DNA from: VGJV01 sp964646415
GTDB lineage: Bacteria > Patescibacteriota > Minisyncoccia > UBA6257 > 2-01-FULL-56-20
NCBI GenBank assembly: GCA_964646415.1
Contig: CAZYEL010000005.1
Coordinates: 1 to 64,000, forward strand
DNA length: 64,000 nt
Reading direction: 5' to 3'
The position numbers were made by a program, and so were the translations under genes. This document shows, one piece after another, positions 43,872-51,930 of this stretch. Under the pieces are notes generated by a model. That model was not told the origin of the DNA and did not search any database. It saw only the letters and a list, made by a program, of their open reading frames with translations. Within the stretch, counting starts at the first letter, position 1. Each line of letters starts with the position of its first letter.

Positions 43872-45629
43872 ATGACGGAAGTGAGAACGTGCCAAAACTG
43901 CAAACAGGAATTTACGATAGCTCCCGAGGACTTTGATTTTTATAAAAAAGTAAAGGTTCCGCCCCCGACGTTTTGTTGGAAGTGTAGATTTCAGAGGAGA
44001 TTGACCTATAGGAACGAGCGGAATCCGTTTTGGGCGACGAGCGGTAAATCCGGGAAGCGGATACTCTCGATTTTTCCTCCCGAGGCGGGCGTTACGGTCT
44101 ATGATGAAAAGGAGTGGCGGTCGGATGATTGGGACGGGATGGACTACGGCAGGGATTATGATTTCTCGAGGCCGTTTTTCGAGCAAATACATGAATTAGC
44201 AAAAACGGTGCCGCGTTTCGGGCCGCACACGGAGGACAACGTGAATTGCGAGTACCTCGTCAATACCGGCTGGAGCAAAAACTGTTATCTCGTGTGCAAC
44301 ACTTCGTATGCGGAGGATTGCGCGTATGGTAACGCCATGGACTATTGCAAGTCCTCGTTCGATTGTTCGCATGTGACGAAATGCGAACGGTGTTATGGAT
44401 GTTTTTGGACCAGAGAGTCATATCAAACTCATTTTTCCACGCGCTCGATAAGCAATGCCTCAAGTTGGTGTCTCTTTGGTTGCAAAGGCATGACTGACTG
44501 TTTCGGGTGCGTGAATATGATGAACAAGAGCCACTATATCTTTAACCAGCCTTACTCCAGGGAAGAATACGAAGCGAAGATCGGGGCAATGAAGCTTAAT
44601 ACCTGGTCGGGACTCCAAAAAGCAAAGGCGGAGGCGTTTGCCTTCGCGGCAAAGTTTCCCGTGGCATATCTGAACGGAGTTCTGAATGACAACGTGACCG
44701 GGGAATATGTCAGTGAATCAAAGAATGTGCAGTATGGGTATCTGGTGAACGGCGGGAGAGATTTAAAATACGTGCAATACCTCCAAATTCCTGGCGCGGA
44801 GGATTCGCAGGACCTCACCATTTGGGGAGAAAAACACATATTGGGATATGAAAACGCGACCTCCGGCCTTGGAGTCTCAAATTGCCAGTTTTTGGAAGGA
44901 TGCTGGGCGGAGGTTTTTGATTCTCAATATTGTATTGCATGCCGCAACATTTCAAACTGTTTCGGGTGCGTGGGGTTGAAGAAAAAACAATGCTGTATTT
45001 TCAATAAGCAATATTCGAAAGGCGAGTATGAGAAGCTGAAAGCAAAAATAATCGCGCACATGAACGCGATGCCGTTCGTGGATAAAGCGGGAAGAGTATA
45101 TAAATATGGAGAATTTTTCCCTGCGGAGCATGCCCTTTGCGGGTACAACATCTCTCTGGCGAATGAACACTTTCCCTTGACCAAAGAGGAGGCATTGGCA
45201 CAGGGGTATCTGTGGACAGATATGAAATACGGGGATCACAAAGTGACGGTCATGCCGGACAAAATCCCCGATGCCATTGAAGATGTGCCCGACACGTTCA
45301 CGAAGGAAATTTTGGAATGCATGCAATGCAAAAAGGCATTCCGGGTAGTTCCCATGGAACTCGAATTCCTCAAAGCCGTAAAAATTCCGGTTCCGCGCAC
45401 GTGTGGCGACTGCCGACACAGTGAAAGGATTTCCCGGCGAGCGAAGGCGTTTCTCTACCATCAAACATGTGAATGTGCGGGGGCAAAATCCTCAAACGGG
45501 GTCTACGCGAATTTCACGAAGCATATTCATGGTGATGTGCCTTGTCCGGAAGAGTTTGAAACAAGCCATGATAAAAGTCGCCCTGAAATTGTTTATTGCC
45601 TCAAGTGTTTTTGGGCGGAAGTGGGGTAA
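43872..45629 (+). CDS. Cysteine-rich zinc-ribbon / solenoid protein, copy 6 of 7
   Basis: 585 residues. N-terminal ribbon CQNC ... FYKKVKVPPPTFCWKC intact. Second zinc site lost (RNPFWATSGKSGKR ... VYDEKEWRSDDWD). The solenoid has CERCYGCF, CKGMTDCFGCVNMMNKSHYIFNQPYSREEY and NCFGCVGLKKKQCCIFNKQYSKGEY. C-terminus CMQCKKAFRV ... TCGDCRHSERI, CECAG, HIHGDVPC and a final YCLKC. The motif ETSHDKSRPE replaces ETSYAPERPE. Together with copies 2 and 3 it forms the subset without the second zinc site. Confidence 0.78.
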   Translation: MTEVRTCQNCKQEFTIAPEDFDFYKKVKVPPPTFCWKCRFQRRLTYRNERNPFWATSGKSGKRILSIFPPEAGVTVYDEKEWRSDDWDGMDYGRDYDFSRPFFEQIHELAKTVPRFGPHTEDNVNCEYLVNTGWSKNCYLVCNTSYAEDCAYGNAMDYCKSSFDCSHVTKCERCYGCFWTRESYQTHFSTRSISNASSWCLFGCKGMTDCFGCVNMMNKSHYIFNQPYSREEYEAKIGAMKLNTWSGLQKAKAEAFAFAAKFPVAYLNGVLNDNVTGEYVSESKNVQYGYLVNGGRDLKYVQYLQIPGAEDSQDLTIWGEKHILGYENATSGLGVSNCQFLEGCWAEVFDSQYCIACRNISNCFGCVGLKKKQCCIFNKQYSKGEYEKLKAKIIAHMNAMPFVDKAGRVYKYGEFFPAEHALCGYNISLANEHFPLTKEEALAQGYLWTDMKYGDHKVTVMPDKIPDAIEDVPDTFTKEILECMQCKKAFRVVPMELEFLKAVKIPVPRTCGDCRHSERISRRAKAFLYHQTCECAGAKSSNGVYANFTKHIHGDVPCPEEFETSHDKSRPEIVYCLKCFWAEVG

Positions 45630-45640
45630 AATAAGAAAGT

Positions 45641-47410
45641 ATGAACTTGGAAACTCGAACTTGCCAAAACTGCAAACAATCTTTCACAATCGAGCCAGAG
45701 GATTCCCAATTCTACGAGCGCGTGAACGTCCCGCCGCCGACATTTTGCCCTGATTGCCGACTCCAACGGCGGATGACGTTTCGGAACGAGCGCTCGCTCT
45801 ACAAGCGCACATGCGACCTTTGTAAAAAGCCGTTTGTCTCGATGTATTCACCTGACAAGCCCTTCACGGTGTATTGCAAAGAGTGCTGGTATTCCGATAA
45901 CTGGGACCCGCTTCAGTACGGGCAGGAATACGACTGGAAGAAACCTTTTTTCACGCAATTCCGGGAGTTGATGCATAAAGTGCCGCGCATTGGGATTATG
46001 CATATTCATACGAATATGAATGCCGACTTTGCAAATTATGTTGCAGACAGTAAAAACGTCTATCTCTCGCAATCGGTGATCGCGAAATCCGAAAACGTGT
46101 ATTATTCCCGAAATATTGATACGGGAAAAGATGTATTCGATTGCATGTATGTAAAAGAATCAGAGCGTTGTTATGAAGATTTGGATTGTTTGCACATGTA
46201 CCAAACGCAGTGGTGCGTTCGTTCGCGAGAGTGTCTTGGCTCCGCTTTTCTCTTTGATTGCGTAAGTTGTCAGGATTGTTTTATGAGCGCCAATCTTCGC
46301 AATAAGCGCTATGTGGTGCGCAATCAACAGCTTACGAAGGAAGAATATTCCGTGTTTATAGGGAAGTATAAAAAAGAGGGGTATGAAAGCAGTAAGAAAT
46401 ATCGCGGCGAGTTCCGGGAACTGATGCAACGTGCATTGCATAAATATGGAAATTTGCTCAAGTGCGTGGACTCAACTGGAGATAACCTGGACAATGTCAA
46501 AACAGTGAGAAATTCTTTCGATCTTTATGACGGAGAAAATCTTCGCTTTTGCCTTCGTAATGTAAAAAGCAAGGATTCGTATGATGTGGCTTTTGCAGTG
46601 AGTACTGAGTTGGCGTACGAAGGTATGGCGGCGGGATTTGGAAACTCCAGAGCTTTTTCCGTGGCTCATTGTGATGCGAACGAGAGAGTCTCATATTGTG
46701 ATTGGTGTCAGAGCTCCGCCGACCTTTTTGGATGCGCGGGTCTTCGTAAGAAACAGCATTTTATTTTGAACAAGCAGTATTCGAAAGAGGAATATGAAAA
46801 ATTGAAGGCGCGGATAATTGAGCATATGAACACGCTGCCATATGTCGATAAGACGGGAGGGGTGTATGCGTACGGCGAATTTTTCCCAGCCGAGCTTTCT
46901 CCGTTTGCTTATAATGAAACGCTTGCCGGAGAGTATTTTCCTTTATCGAAAGGTGAAACAGTGGCGCGGGGATATGTATGGCGCGAGTTGGATCCTTCGC
47001 CGCACAAACCCACCATTGTTGCAGGGGAACTTCCGGATGCAATTGCCGATGTTTCAGACGAAATACTCAAGGAAATTATCGAATGTACGGTGTGCAAACG
47101 CGTGTATCGAATACTCGCGCCCGAACTTGCGTTCTTGCGCCGCGAGGGGATTGTTTTGCCGCGCGAGTGCCAGGAATGTCGGCATAAAGACCGATTCGAT
47201 TTGCGGAATCCCTTAAAGCTTTGGCATCGGCGTTGTTGTTGCAGTGGCTTGAAAGGTAAAAATGAAAATGAAAGTGAGAATGAGTATAAGAATACTGCGA
47301 TGCATTTCCACGGGGCGGAGAAGTGTCTAAGTGAGTTCGAGACGAGCTACGCGCCCGAGCGGCCGGAGATGGTGTATTGTGAAAGTTGCTACCAATCAGA
47401 AGTTGTGTGA
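45641..47410 (+). CDS. Cysteine-rich zinc-ribbon / solenoid protein, copy 7 of 7
   Basis: 589 residues. N-terminal ribbon CQNC ... FYERVNVPPPTFCPDC and second site CDLC ... YCKECWYSDNWD intact. Solenoid: CVSCQDCFMSANLRNKRYVVRNQQLTKEEY and LFGCAGLRKKQHFILNKQYSKEEY, both with motif cysteines lost. C-terminus CTVCKRVY ... CQECRHKDRF, CCCSG, then an in-frame degenerate stretch (KNENESENEYKN), HFHGAEKC and YCESCYQSEVV. Last complete gene of the block; the fragment of another copy follows 31 bases later. Confidence 0.8.
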   Translation: MNLETRTCQNCKQSFTIEPEDSQFYERVNVPPPTFCPDCRLQRRMTFRNERSLYKRTCDLCKKPFVSMYSPDKPFTVYCKECWYSDNWDPLQYGQEYDWKKPFFTQFRELMHKVPRIGIMHIHTNMNADFANYVADSKNVYLSQSVIAKSENVYYSRNIDTGKDVFDCMYVKESERCYEDLDCLHMYQTQWCVRSRECLGSAFLFDCVSCQDCFMSANLRNKRYVVRNQQLTKEEYSVFIGKYKKEGYESSKKYRGEFRELMQRALHKYGNLLKCVDSTGDNLDNVKTVRNSFDLYDGENLRFCLRNVKSKDSYDVAFAVSTELAYEGMAAGFGNSRAFSVAHCDANERVSYCDWCQSSADLFGCAGLRKKQHFILNKQYSKEEYEKLKARIIEHMNTLPYVDKTGGVYAYGEFFPAELSPFAYNETLAGEYFPLSKGETVARGYVWRELDPSPHKPTIVAGELPDAIADVSDEILKEIIECTVCKRVYRILAPELAFLRREGIVLPRECQECRHKDRFDLRNPLKLWHRRCCCSGLKGKNENESENEYKNTAMHFHGAEKCLSEFETSYAPERPEMVYCESCYQSEVV

Positions 47411-47441
47411 GAGTAACTTTCATCCCGAGTATGCCCGAGGG

Positions 47442-47473
47442 GCGAGCAGTGTTATCAGGCGGAAGTGGCATGA
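47442..47473 (+). pseudogene. 3' scrap of an eighth cysteine-rich copy
   Basis: Bases 47442-47471 are identical to 43817-43846, the end of copy 5 (EQCYQAEVA), and are closed by a TGA in the matching frame. The sequence upstream (47411-47441) is unrelated. This is the leftover of a deleted copy or of unequal recombination. The remaining gap to 47509 is degenerate words (ACTAATGACCAATAACC). Confidence 0.75.
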
Positions 47474-47509
47474 GCCGACCCATAACTAATGACCAATAAC
47501 CTATAACGC

Positions 47510-48148
47510 ATGATGGCAAAAAAGATACAAAATCTTTTCGGCGATAAGAAAAAAAAATCGACAAAGTATTACGCATGGAGCATTCCCGGCGGCGGGGAGG
47601 GTGTCGCCGAGGAGTGGGGTGAGGCGGAGAAGCGAGTTTCCGGGAAGCAGGGTGCGCGATTCAAGGGGTTTAAGACGAGAGAGGAAGCCGAGAAATGGCT
47701 TGCGCTCGGCGCGGACTATGGCGTAAAGCATGTGCAAAAGATCGAGCCGGGAATTTACTTTGACGCAGGCACGGGGCGGGGCGAAGGGGTTGAAATCAGC
47801 GTAACCAACGAGAAGGGGAAGAACCTTTTACATAAGGCGATCTCGAAGGTGGAGCTTACGCGGGGGAAGCATTTGCTTGGGAAGGAGGTTACAAACAATT
47901 ACGGCGAGCTTCTTGCATGCAAATACGCTATCGAGATTGCTATGGCTGAAAATATTAAAAAAGTATTCGGGGATAGCAAGCTCGTGATTGAATTTTGGAC
48001 CAGGTGGAGAATAAAAAAAGATGTGCCGGAAGAGACGTTCAAGTTAGCGCGAGAGGCGGCGGGATTACGAAAAGAATTTGAGGAGCAAGGAGGCGAGGTG
48101 ATTCGCATATCAGGCGATGATAATCCCGCGGATTTAGGGTTTCATTAA
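47510..48148 (+). CDS. rnhA: Ribonuclease HI with N-terminal viroplasmin (Cauli_VI) domain
   Basis: 212 residues. Residues about 18-62 (YYAWSIPGGGEGVAEEWGEAEKRVSG ... FKGFKTREEAEKWL) match the viroplasmin-type RNA/DNA-hybrid-binding domain. The rest is RNase H-like: YFDAGTG (Asp 1), NNYGELLA (Glu), FGDSKLVI (Asp 2) and DDNPADLGFH near the end. It should cut the RNA of RNA/DNA hybrids. The usual order is N-terminal hybrid-binding domain, then catalytic domain, as here. Two adjacent ATGs (47510, 47513) could start it. Confidence 0.8.
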   Translation: MMAKKIQNLFGDKKKKSTKYYAWSIPGGGEGVAEEWGEAEKRVSGKQGARFKGFKTREEAEKWLALGADYGVKHVQKIEPGIYFDAGTGRGEGVEISVTNEKGKNLLHKAISKVELTRGKHLLGKEVTNNYGELLACKYAIEIAMAENIKKVFGDSKLVIEFWTRWRIKKDVPEETFKLAREAAGLRKEFEEQGGEVIRISGDDNPADLGFH

Positions 48149-48172
48149 ATAAGGGGGTGATGGGTTCCAACG

Positions 48173-48199
48173 AAAAAGGACGGCCTTGCGGTCGTCCCT
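48173..48199 (-). terminator. Terminator of rnpB
   Basis: On the minus strand GGACGACC and GGCCGTCC pair around GCAA and are followed by TTTTT. It starts about 8 bases after the mature RNA 3' end. Confidence 0.85.
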
Positions 48200-48206
48200 T
48201 TCCTTC

Positions 48207-48576
48207 GGCAGTTCGTAAGCCGGATTCTGTCTGCTCCGGTTTTCGCCGGAGGAGTGGTAATTTGTCTGGGCCTTTGATTGCTCGCAGGCTCTGGCGACTC
48301 AAACCAATGCTTGCGCATTGGAGTACGGTCTTGCATCCGGTAAGGATTTTGCCGTTTCACTTCCGCCTTGTTATCCCTATAGCGGAATTAAACCAATCTA
48401 GCTTGGGATGGGGTTTCCCCTCGGGTTTCCCCTCGGGACGTCACTGCTCGCACCTCTATGCTTTCGCACGGCGGTCGTTAGCCGCTACCTTTTTAACTGT
48501 TCGCCTTTCGGCGAACGTGTGAATGTCCGGACTTTCCTCTCCGACTGATAACATCGGAGCTACCACATGAACTGCC
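48207..48576 (-). ncRNA. rnpB: RNase P RNA (type A)
   Basis: About 370 bases on the minus strand. The ends pair as P1 (GGCAGTTC with GAACTGCC). Conserved blocks are present: GAGGAAAGTCCGGAC near the 5' end, GTGAAACGGCAAAATCC in the middle, and CAGAATCCGGCTTACGAAC at the 3' end. It is the catalytic part of tRNA 5' processing. A 12-base piece (CCGAGGGGAAAC) is duplicated in tandem at about 48412-48435, probably lengthening one helix. Confidence 0.95.
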
Positions 48577-48582
48577 AATTTA

Positions 48583-48611
48583 TTTCTACGCTAACTTTTG
48601 CTAAAAGTCAA
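48583..48611 (-). promoter_or_regulatory. Promoter of rnpB
   Basis: TTGACT (48611-48606), 17-base spacer, TAGAAA (48588-48583) on the minus strand. The seventh base after the -10 is the first base of P1 at 48576. It fills the short gap behind the mgtC stop. Confidence 0.75.
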
Positions 48612-48612
48612 T

Positions 48613-49104
48613 TTATCGAAACTCCTCCGATGTGGATGCATTCTTTGGCTTCACGAGTTCATAGATACCCAACTTCCGGAAAATAAAAAGCATTCCTGCG
48701 CTCACCACCGTTGCTACCGCGGCGAACTCCGTGAGTCCCAACGCGGCAAGCATCCCTATTGCCGCCATTACCCACACTACCGCCGCAGTGGTGAGCCCGT
48801 GCACATGCTCGGTGGTTTTTATGATGATGCCGCCGCCGATGAAGCCGATGCCCACGACGATGTTTGCAATCACGCCGAATACGCCAGCATTGTTGGTGAT
48901 AATCTCTTGGGCGGTTTCGGAATTGGTTGCGAGGAGATACGGGAGCGCAAGGCCTGCGATGGTGAAGAGCGCCGCTCCTCCCGAAACGAGCATTCCCGTC
49001 CGCACCCCCGCTTCCTTGCCCGCTGACTCCCGCTCAATTCCCATGACCGCGCCCAATACGAGCGCAACCGCGAATCGTGCAAGCATTTGAGAAAAATCGA
49101 GCAT
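48613..49104 (-). CDS. mgtC: MgtC/SapB family membrane protein
   Basis: 163 residues from ATG 49104 (MLDFSQMLARFAVALVLGAVMGIERES). Four to five membrane helices with the family signatures GxxxGxERE, GVRTGMLVSGGAALFT and VVGIGFIGGGIII. MgtC proteins modulate the F-ATPase or Mg/phosphate homeostasis in other bacteria; here the role is unknown. The C-terminal domain of the longer MgtC forms is missing. Divergent from aspS, with only 23 bases between the start codons, so the promoters overlap coding sequence. Confidence 0.85.
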   Translation of the reverse strand: MLDFSQMLARFAVALVLGAVMGIERESAGKEAGVRTGMLVSGGAALFTIAGLALPYLLATNSETAQEIITNNAGVFGVIANIVVGIGFIGGGIIIKTTEHVHGLTTAAVVWVMAAIGMLAALGLTEFAAVATVVSAGMLFIFRKLGIYELVKPKNASTSEEFR

Positions 49105-49115
49105 TCGAATATACT
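49087..49115 (+). promoter_or_regulatory. Promoter of aspS
   Basis: TTGAGA (49087-49092), 17-base spacer, TATACT (49110-49115). Expected start near 49122 gives a leader of about 6 bases. The -35 lies inside the first codons of the divergent mgtC. Confidence 0.6.
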
Positions 49116-49127
49116 CTATTATAACAA

Positions 49128-50570
49128 ATGCGTACTTTTTCGGGAGAAATTGCACAGCACGAAGGCAAGGAAATAACGCTCCTTGGCTGGGTGCATGCGC
49201 GTCGCGACCATGGGAAACTGGTGTTTATTGACCTCCGCGACCGGAGCGGCATTTCGCAGGTGGTGTTTCCTGCCGGAGGCGGGTCCGCCTCTGGCGGAGG
49301 TCCGTCCTTGGCGAATGCGAACGATCTGCGGCTTGAATATGTGGTGAAAATCACGGGCGAAGTGAAGAAGCGTCCGCCCGCGATGGTGAACGAAAAGACC
49401 CCGACGGGGCAGTATGAGGTGAGCGCAAAGACGCTCGAAATTTTGAGCGTTTCGGAAGCTCTTCCTATTCCGGTGGATTCCGACGGGTATGATGTGGACG
49501 AGGAGATTCGGATGAAATACCGCTATCTCGATTTGCGGCGGGAACGTATGCGGCGGAATCTTCGCGTGCGGCACGAGGTGGCGCGTTTTATCCGTACCTA
49601 TCTGATTGAAAAAGGTTTCTGGGAAGTTGACACGCCGATTTTGACGAAGTCCACGCCGGAAGGCGCGCGCGACTTTTTGGTGCCGTCACGCCTCCAAAAG
49701 GGGAAGTTTTATGCCCTGCCGCAGTCTCCCCAGCAGTACAAGCAGATGCTTATGATTGCCGGCGTGGAGAAATATTTCCAGATTGCGCGATGTTTCCGCG
49801 ACGAAGACCCGCGCGCGGACCGGGCGTACGGCGAGTTTACGCAGCTTGACATGGAAATGTCTTTCGTGACGCAGGAGGACATTTTGCAGATTGCCGAGGA
49901 TTTGTTTACGAAGCTTTGCGCCGCGGTATTCCCGGAGAAAAAAATTATGCAGACGCCGTGGCCGCGCCTTACCCACAAAGAAGCCAAGGCAAAGTACGGC
50001 AACGACAAGCCTGACTTGCGGAAGGATAAAAATAACCCCGATGAACTCGCGTTCTGCTGGGTGATTGATTTCCCGCTCTTTACGGAGCAGACCAAGGAGG
50101 ACTTTTTCCACGGCTCCGGCGCGGCGAAGTTTGCGCCGTCACACCATATGTTTACGGCGCCGCACCCCGATGATGTGCCGTTTTTGGATACTGATCCCAT
50201 GAAGGTGCGGGGTTTACAGCATGACATGGTCCTGAACGGCTTTGAGGTGGGCGGCGGGAGCGTTCGTATCCACCAGGCGAAGATTCAGGAGAAAATATTT
50301 GACCTCATCGGCTTCAGTAAAGAGCAGAAGGAGCAGTTCGCCTATTTCCTCGACGCCTTTGCGTACGGCGCGCCGCCGCATGGGGGCATCGCGCCGGGGT
50401 TCGACCGATTCATTTACGCGACGCTCGGGGAGAAGAGCGTCCGCGAAGTGATACCCTTTCCCGCGAGCGCGGGCGGGGCTACTTCGGTCATGACCGCACC
50501 CTCGGAGGTTGAAAAGAAACAGTTGGATGAGCTTGGAATCGAGGTGAAAAAGCCAACGAGCAAAAAGTAG
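49128..50570 (+). CDS. aspS: Aspartyl-tRNA synthetase lacking the GAD domain
   Basis: 480 residues; the usual bacterial enzyme has about 590. OB-fold anticodon domain (LLGWVHARRDHGKLVFIDLRDRSG), class II motif 2 around FRDEDPRADR, the bacterial QSPQQYKQMLMIAG, and motif 3 GIAPGFDRFI. The GAD insertion is gone: KYGNDKPDLR joins directly to the FCWVIDFPLF strand. Residues about 48-59 (PAGGGSASGGGP) are an extra glycine-rich loop encoded by a REP-like palindrome inserted in the OB fold. It charges tRNA-Asp (or also tRNA-Asn; not decidable here). Confidence 0.95.
   Translation: MRTFSGEIAQHEGKEITLLGWVHARRDHGKLVFIDLRDRSGISQVVFPAGGGSASGGGPSLANANDLRLEYVVKITGEVKKRPPAMVNEKTPTGQYEVSAKTLEILSVSEALPIPVDSDGYDVDEEIRMKYRYLDLRRERMRRNLRVRHEVARFIRTYLIEKGFWEVDTPILTKSTPEGARDFLVPSRLQKGKFYALPQSPQQYKQMLMIAGVEKYFQIARCFRDEDPRADRAYGEFTQLDMEMSFVTQEDILQIAEDLFTKLCAAVFPEKKIMQTPWPRLTHKEAKAKYGNDKPDLRKDKNNPDELAFCWVIDFPLFTEQTKEDFFHGSGAAKFAPSHHMFTAPHPDDVPFLDTDPMKVRGLQHDMVLNGFEVGGGSVRIHQAKIQEKIFDLIGFSKEQKEQFAYFLDAFAYGAPPHGGIAPGFDRFIYATLGEKSVREVIPFPASAGGATSVMTAPSEVEKKQLDELGIEVKKPTSKK
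49269..49303. repeat. REP-like palindrome inserted in frame in aspS
   Basis: A GC-rich near-palindrome (GGAGGCGGGTCCGCCT with CTGGCGGAGG next to it) related to the element at 32431-32467. It interrupts the OB-fold coding sequence between VVF and ANANDLRLEY without shifting the frame. Confidence 0.7.
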
Positions 50571-50571
50571 C

Positions 50572-51645
50572 ATGAAGAATATTCACTTTCCGTTGTTCAA
50601 AACGAAAATCGAAAAGCTTCGGCATCGGTTCGATTTGAGCGACCCGAAGGAGCGGAAAAAGTATTTCCACGCAAAGGCGGGGAAAGAAATTGTAAAGCTG
50701 CGGAAGTACCTCAAGAAGAACACGTTTGTGGGGTATCTCCTCGGCAAAAAGAATTCGGGGAAGGGGACGTATTCGAAGCTTTTTATGGAGGCAATCGGCG
50801 AGGAGCATGTCCAGCATATTTCCGTGGGGGACGTGGTGCGGGATATGTTTGCGGCGCTTTCGTCGAAGAAGCGGAAAAAAGAGCTTGTGGATTTCCTCGA
50901 TCGCAATTACCGCGGGTTCCATTCCATTGAGGAGACGGTGAAGCTCATTGCGAACAAAAATCAGTCGACGCTTATTCCCTCGGAGCTAATCCTCGCGCTT
51001 ATCAAATTCGAAATCAGCAAGCGCCCGAAGAAAGCGCTTTTTATCGACGGATTCCCGCGCGCGCTCGACCAGATTACGCACTCGCTCTTTTTGAAAGAGA
51101 TTATCGGTTACCGCGAGGACCCGGACTTTTTCATTTTCATTGAAGTGCCGGAGGCGGTTATTGATGAGCGTATGAAGTCGCGCGTGGTGTGTCCCATTTG
51201 CAAGACGCCGCGCGGACTGAAGCTTCTCACGACGAAGCGCGTGGGGTACGACGAAGACATGAAGCAGTTTTACCTTATCTGCGACACGCCGTCTTGTGCG
51301 GGCGAGCGGATGGTGGCGAAAGAGGGGGACGAGCTCGGTATCGAACCCATCCGGCAGCGACTCGAACTCGACGACCAGATTTTTCGCCGGCTCATGGCAC
51401 TCCGCGGGATTCCCAGGATTTCTCTGCGCAATTCGATTCCGGTAACGCAGGCAAAAAAGTATGTGGATGACTACGAAATCACGCCTGCCTACGATTACCG
51501 GCGCGACCAGCACACCGGCAAGGTGATTACGAGCCAGAAGCCCTGGACGGTCAAGGACGATGACGGGGTGCGTTCTTACAGCTTGCTCCCGGCGGCAATC
51601 GTGGTTGCGCTTATCAAGCAGATTGTGGAGGTGCTGGGGTTGTAG
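50572..51645 (+). CDS. Adenylate-kinase-like nucleotide kinase with extra N- and C-terminal parts
   Basis: 357 residues, much longer than adenylate kinase (about 215). The core has a P-loop LGKKNSGKGTYSK at about 56-68, ISVGDVVRDMF, the DGFPRALDQ motif at about 160, and a LID-like region with CPICKTPRG ... CDTPSCAG, likely a zinc site. The first 45 residues are basic and helical, and the last 60 (DYEITPAYDYRRDQHTGKV...) are unfamiliar. It probably phosphorylates AMP or another (d)NMP. It starts one base after the aspS stop, so it is cotranscribed. A paralogue rather than the main Adk is possible. Confidence 0.72.
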   Translation: MKNIHFPLFKTKIEKLRHRFDLSDPKERKKYFHAKAGKEIVKLRKYLKKNTFVGYLLGKKNSGKGTYSKLFMEAIGEEHVQHISVGDVVRDMFAALSSKKRKKELVDFLDRNYRGFHSIEETVKLIANKNQSTLIPSELILALIKFEISKRPKKALFIDGFPRALDQITHSLFLKEIIGYREDPDFFIFIEVPEAVIDERMKSRVVCPICKTPRGLKLLTTKRVGYDEDMKQFYLICDTPSCAGERMVAKEGDELGIEPIRQRLELDDQIFRRLMALRGIPRISLRNSIPVTQAKKYVDDYEITPAYDYRRDQHTGKVITSQKPWTVKDDDGVRSYSLLPAAIVVALIKQIVEVLGL

Positions 51646-51680
51646 AGGCGTAGTGGCGCAATAGAAGGGAGAATCTCCCT

Positions 51681-51908
51681 CTACTCTTCGAGATACCCTC
51701 CCGTTTGGTTTTTGTTCGGATATGTGCGGATTGATTCCTCAATCGTATCCATCGCATCCTCAAGCTTCCGGGCGACATTTTCGATGACGCGTCCGCGGTC
51801 AAGCGATCCCGTTTGGAAGTTGCCGAGAAGATTCCATGCCTCGTGGCCGATTTCAAATGAAATTGTGCTAAGGTACTTCGGCATTTCTTCGGGTGAAATG
51901 ATTGCCAT
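51681..51908 (-). CDS. Small acidic protein of unknown function
   Basis: 75 residues, acidic and helical (PEEMPKYLSTISFEIGHEAWNLLG ... ARKLEDAMDTIEESIRTY). No family recognised and no clear Shine-Dalgarno. A 20-bp REP-like palindrome lies 22 bases upstream of its start. Codon use looks coding and the overlapping frames do not. Confidence 0.5.
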   Translation of the reverse strand: MAIISPEEMPKYLSTISFEIGHEAWNLLGNFQTGSLDRGRVIENVARKLEDAMDTIEESIRTYPNKNQTGGYLEE

Positions 51909-51930
51909 AGGAATAGGTTAAAGGTTTTAG

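Noticed and set aside
27059..47410. Reading the repeated cysteine-rich block as a CRISPR or transposon array
   Set aside because: The repeats are whole protein genes diverged at DNA level, with no spacers, inverted ends or transposase.
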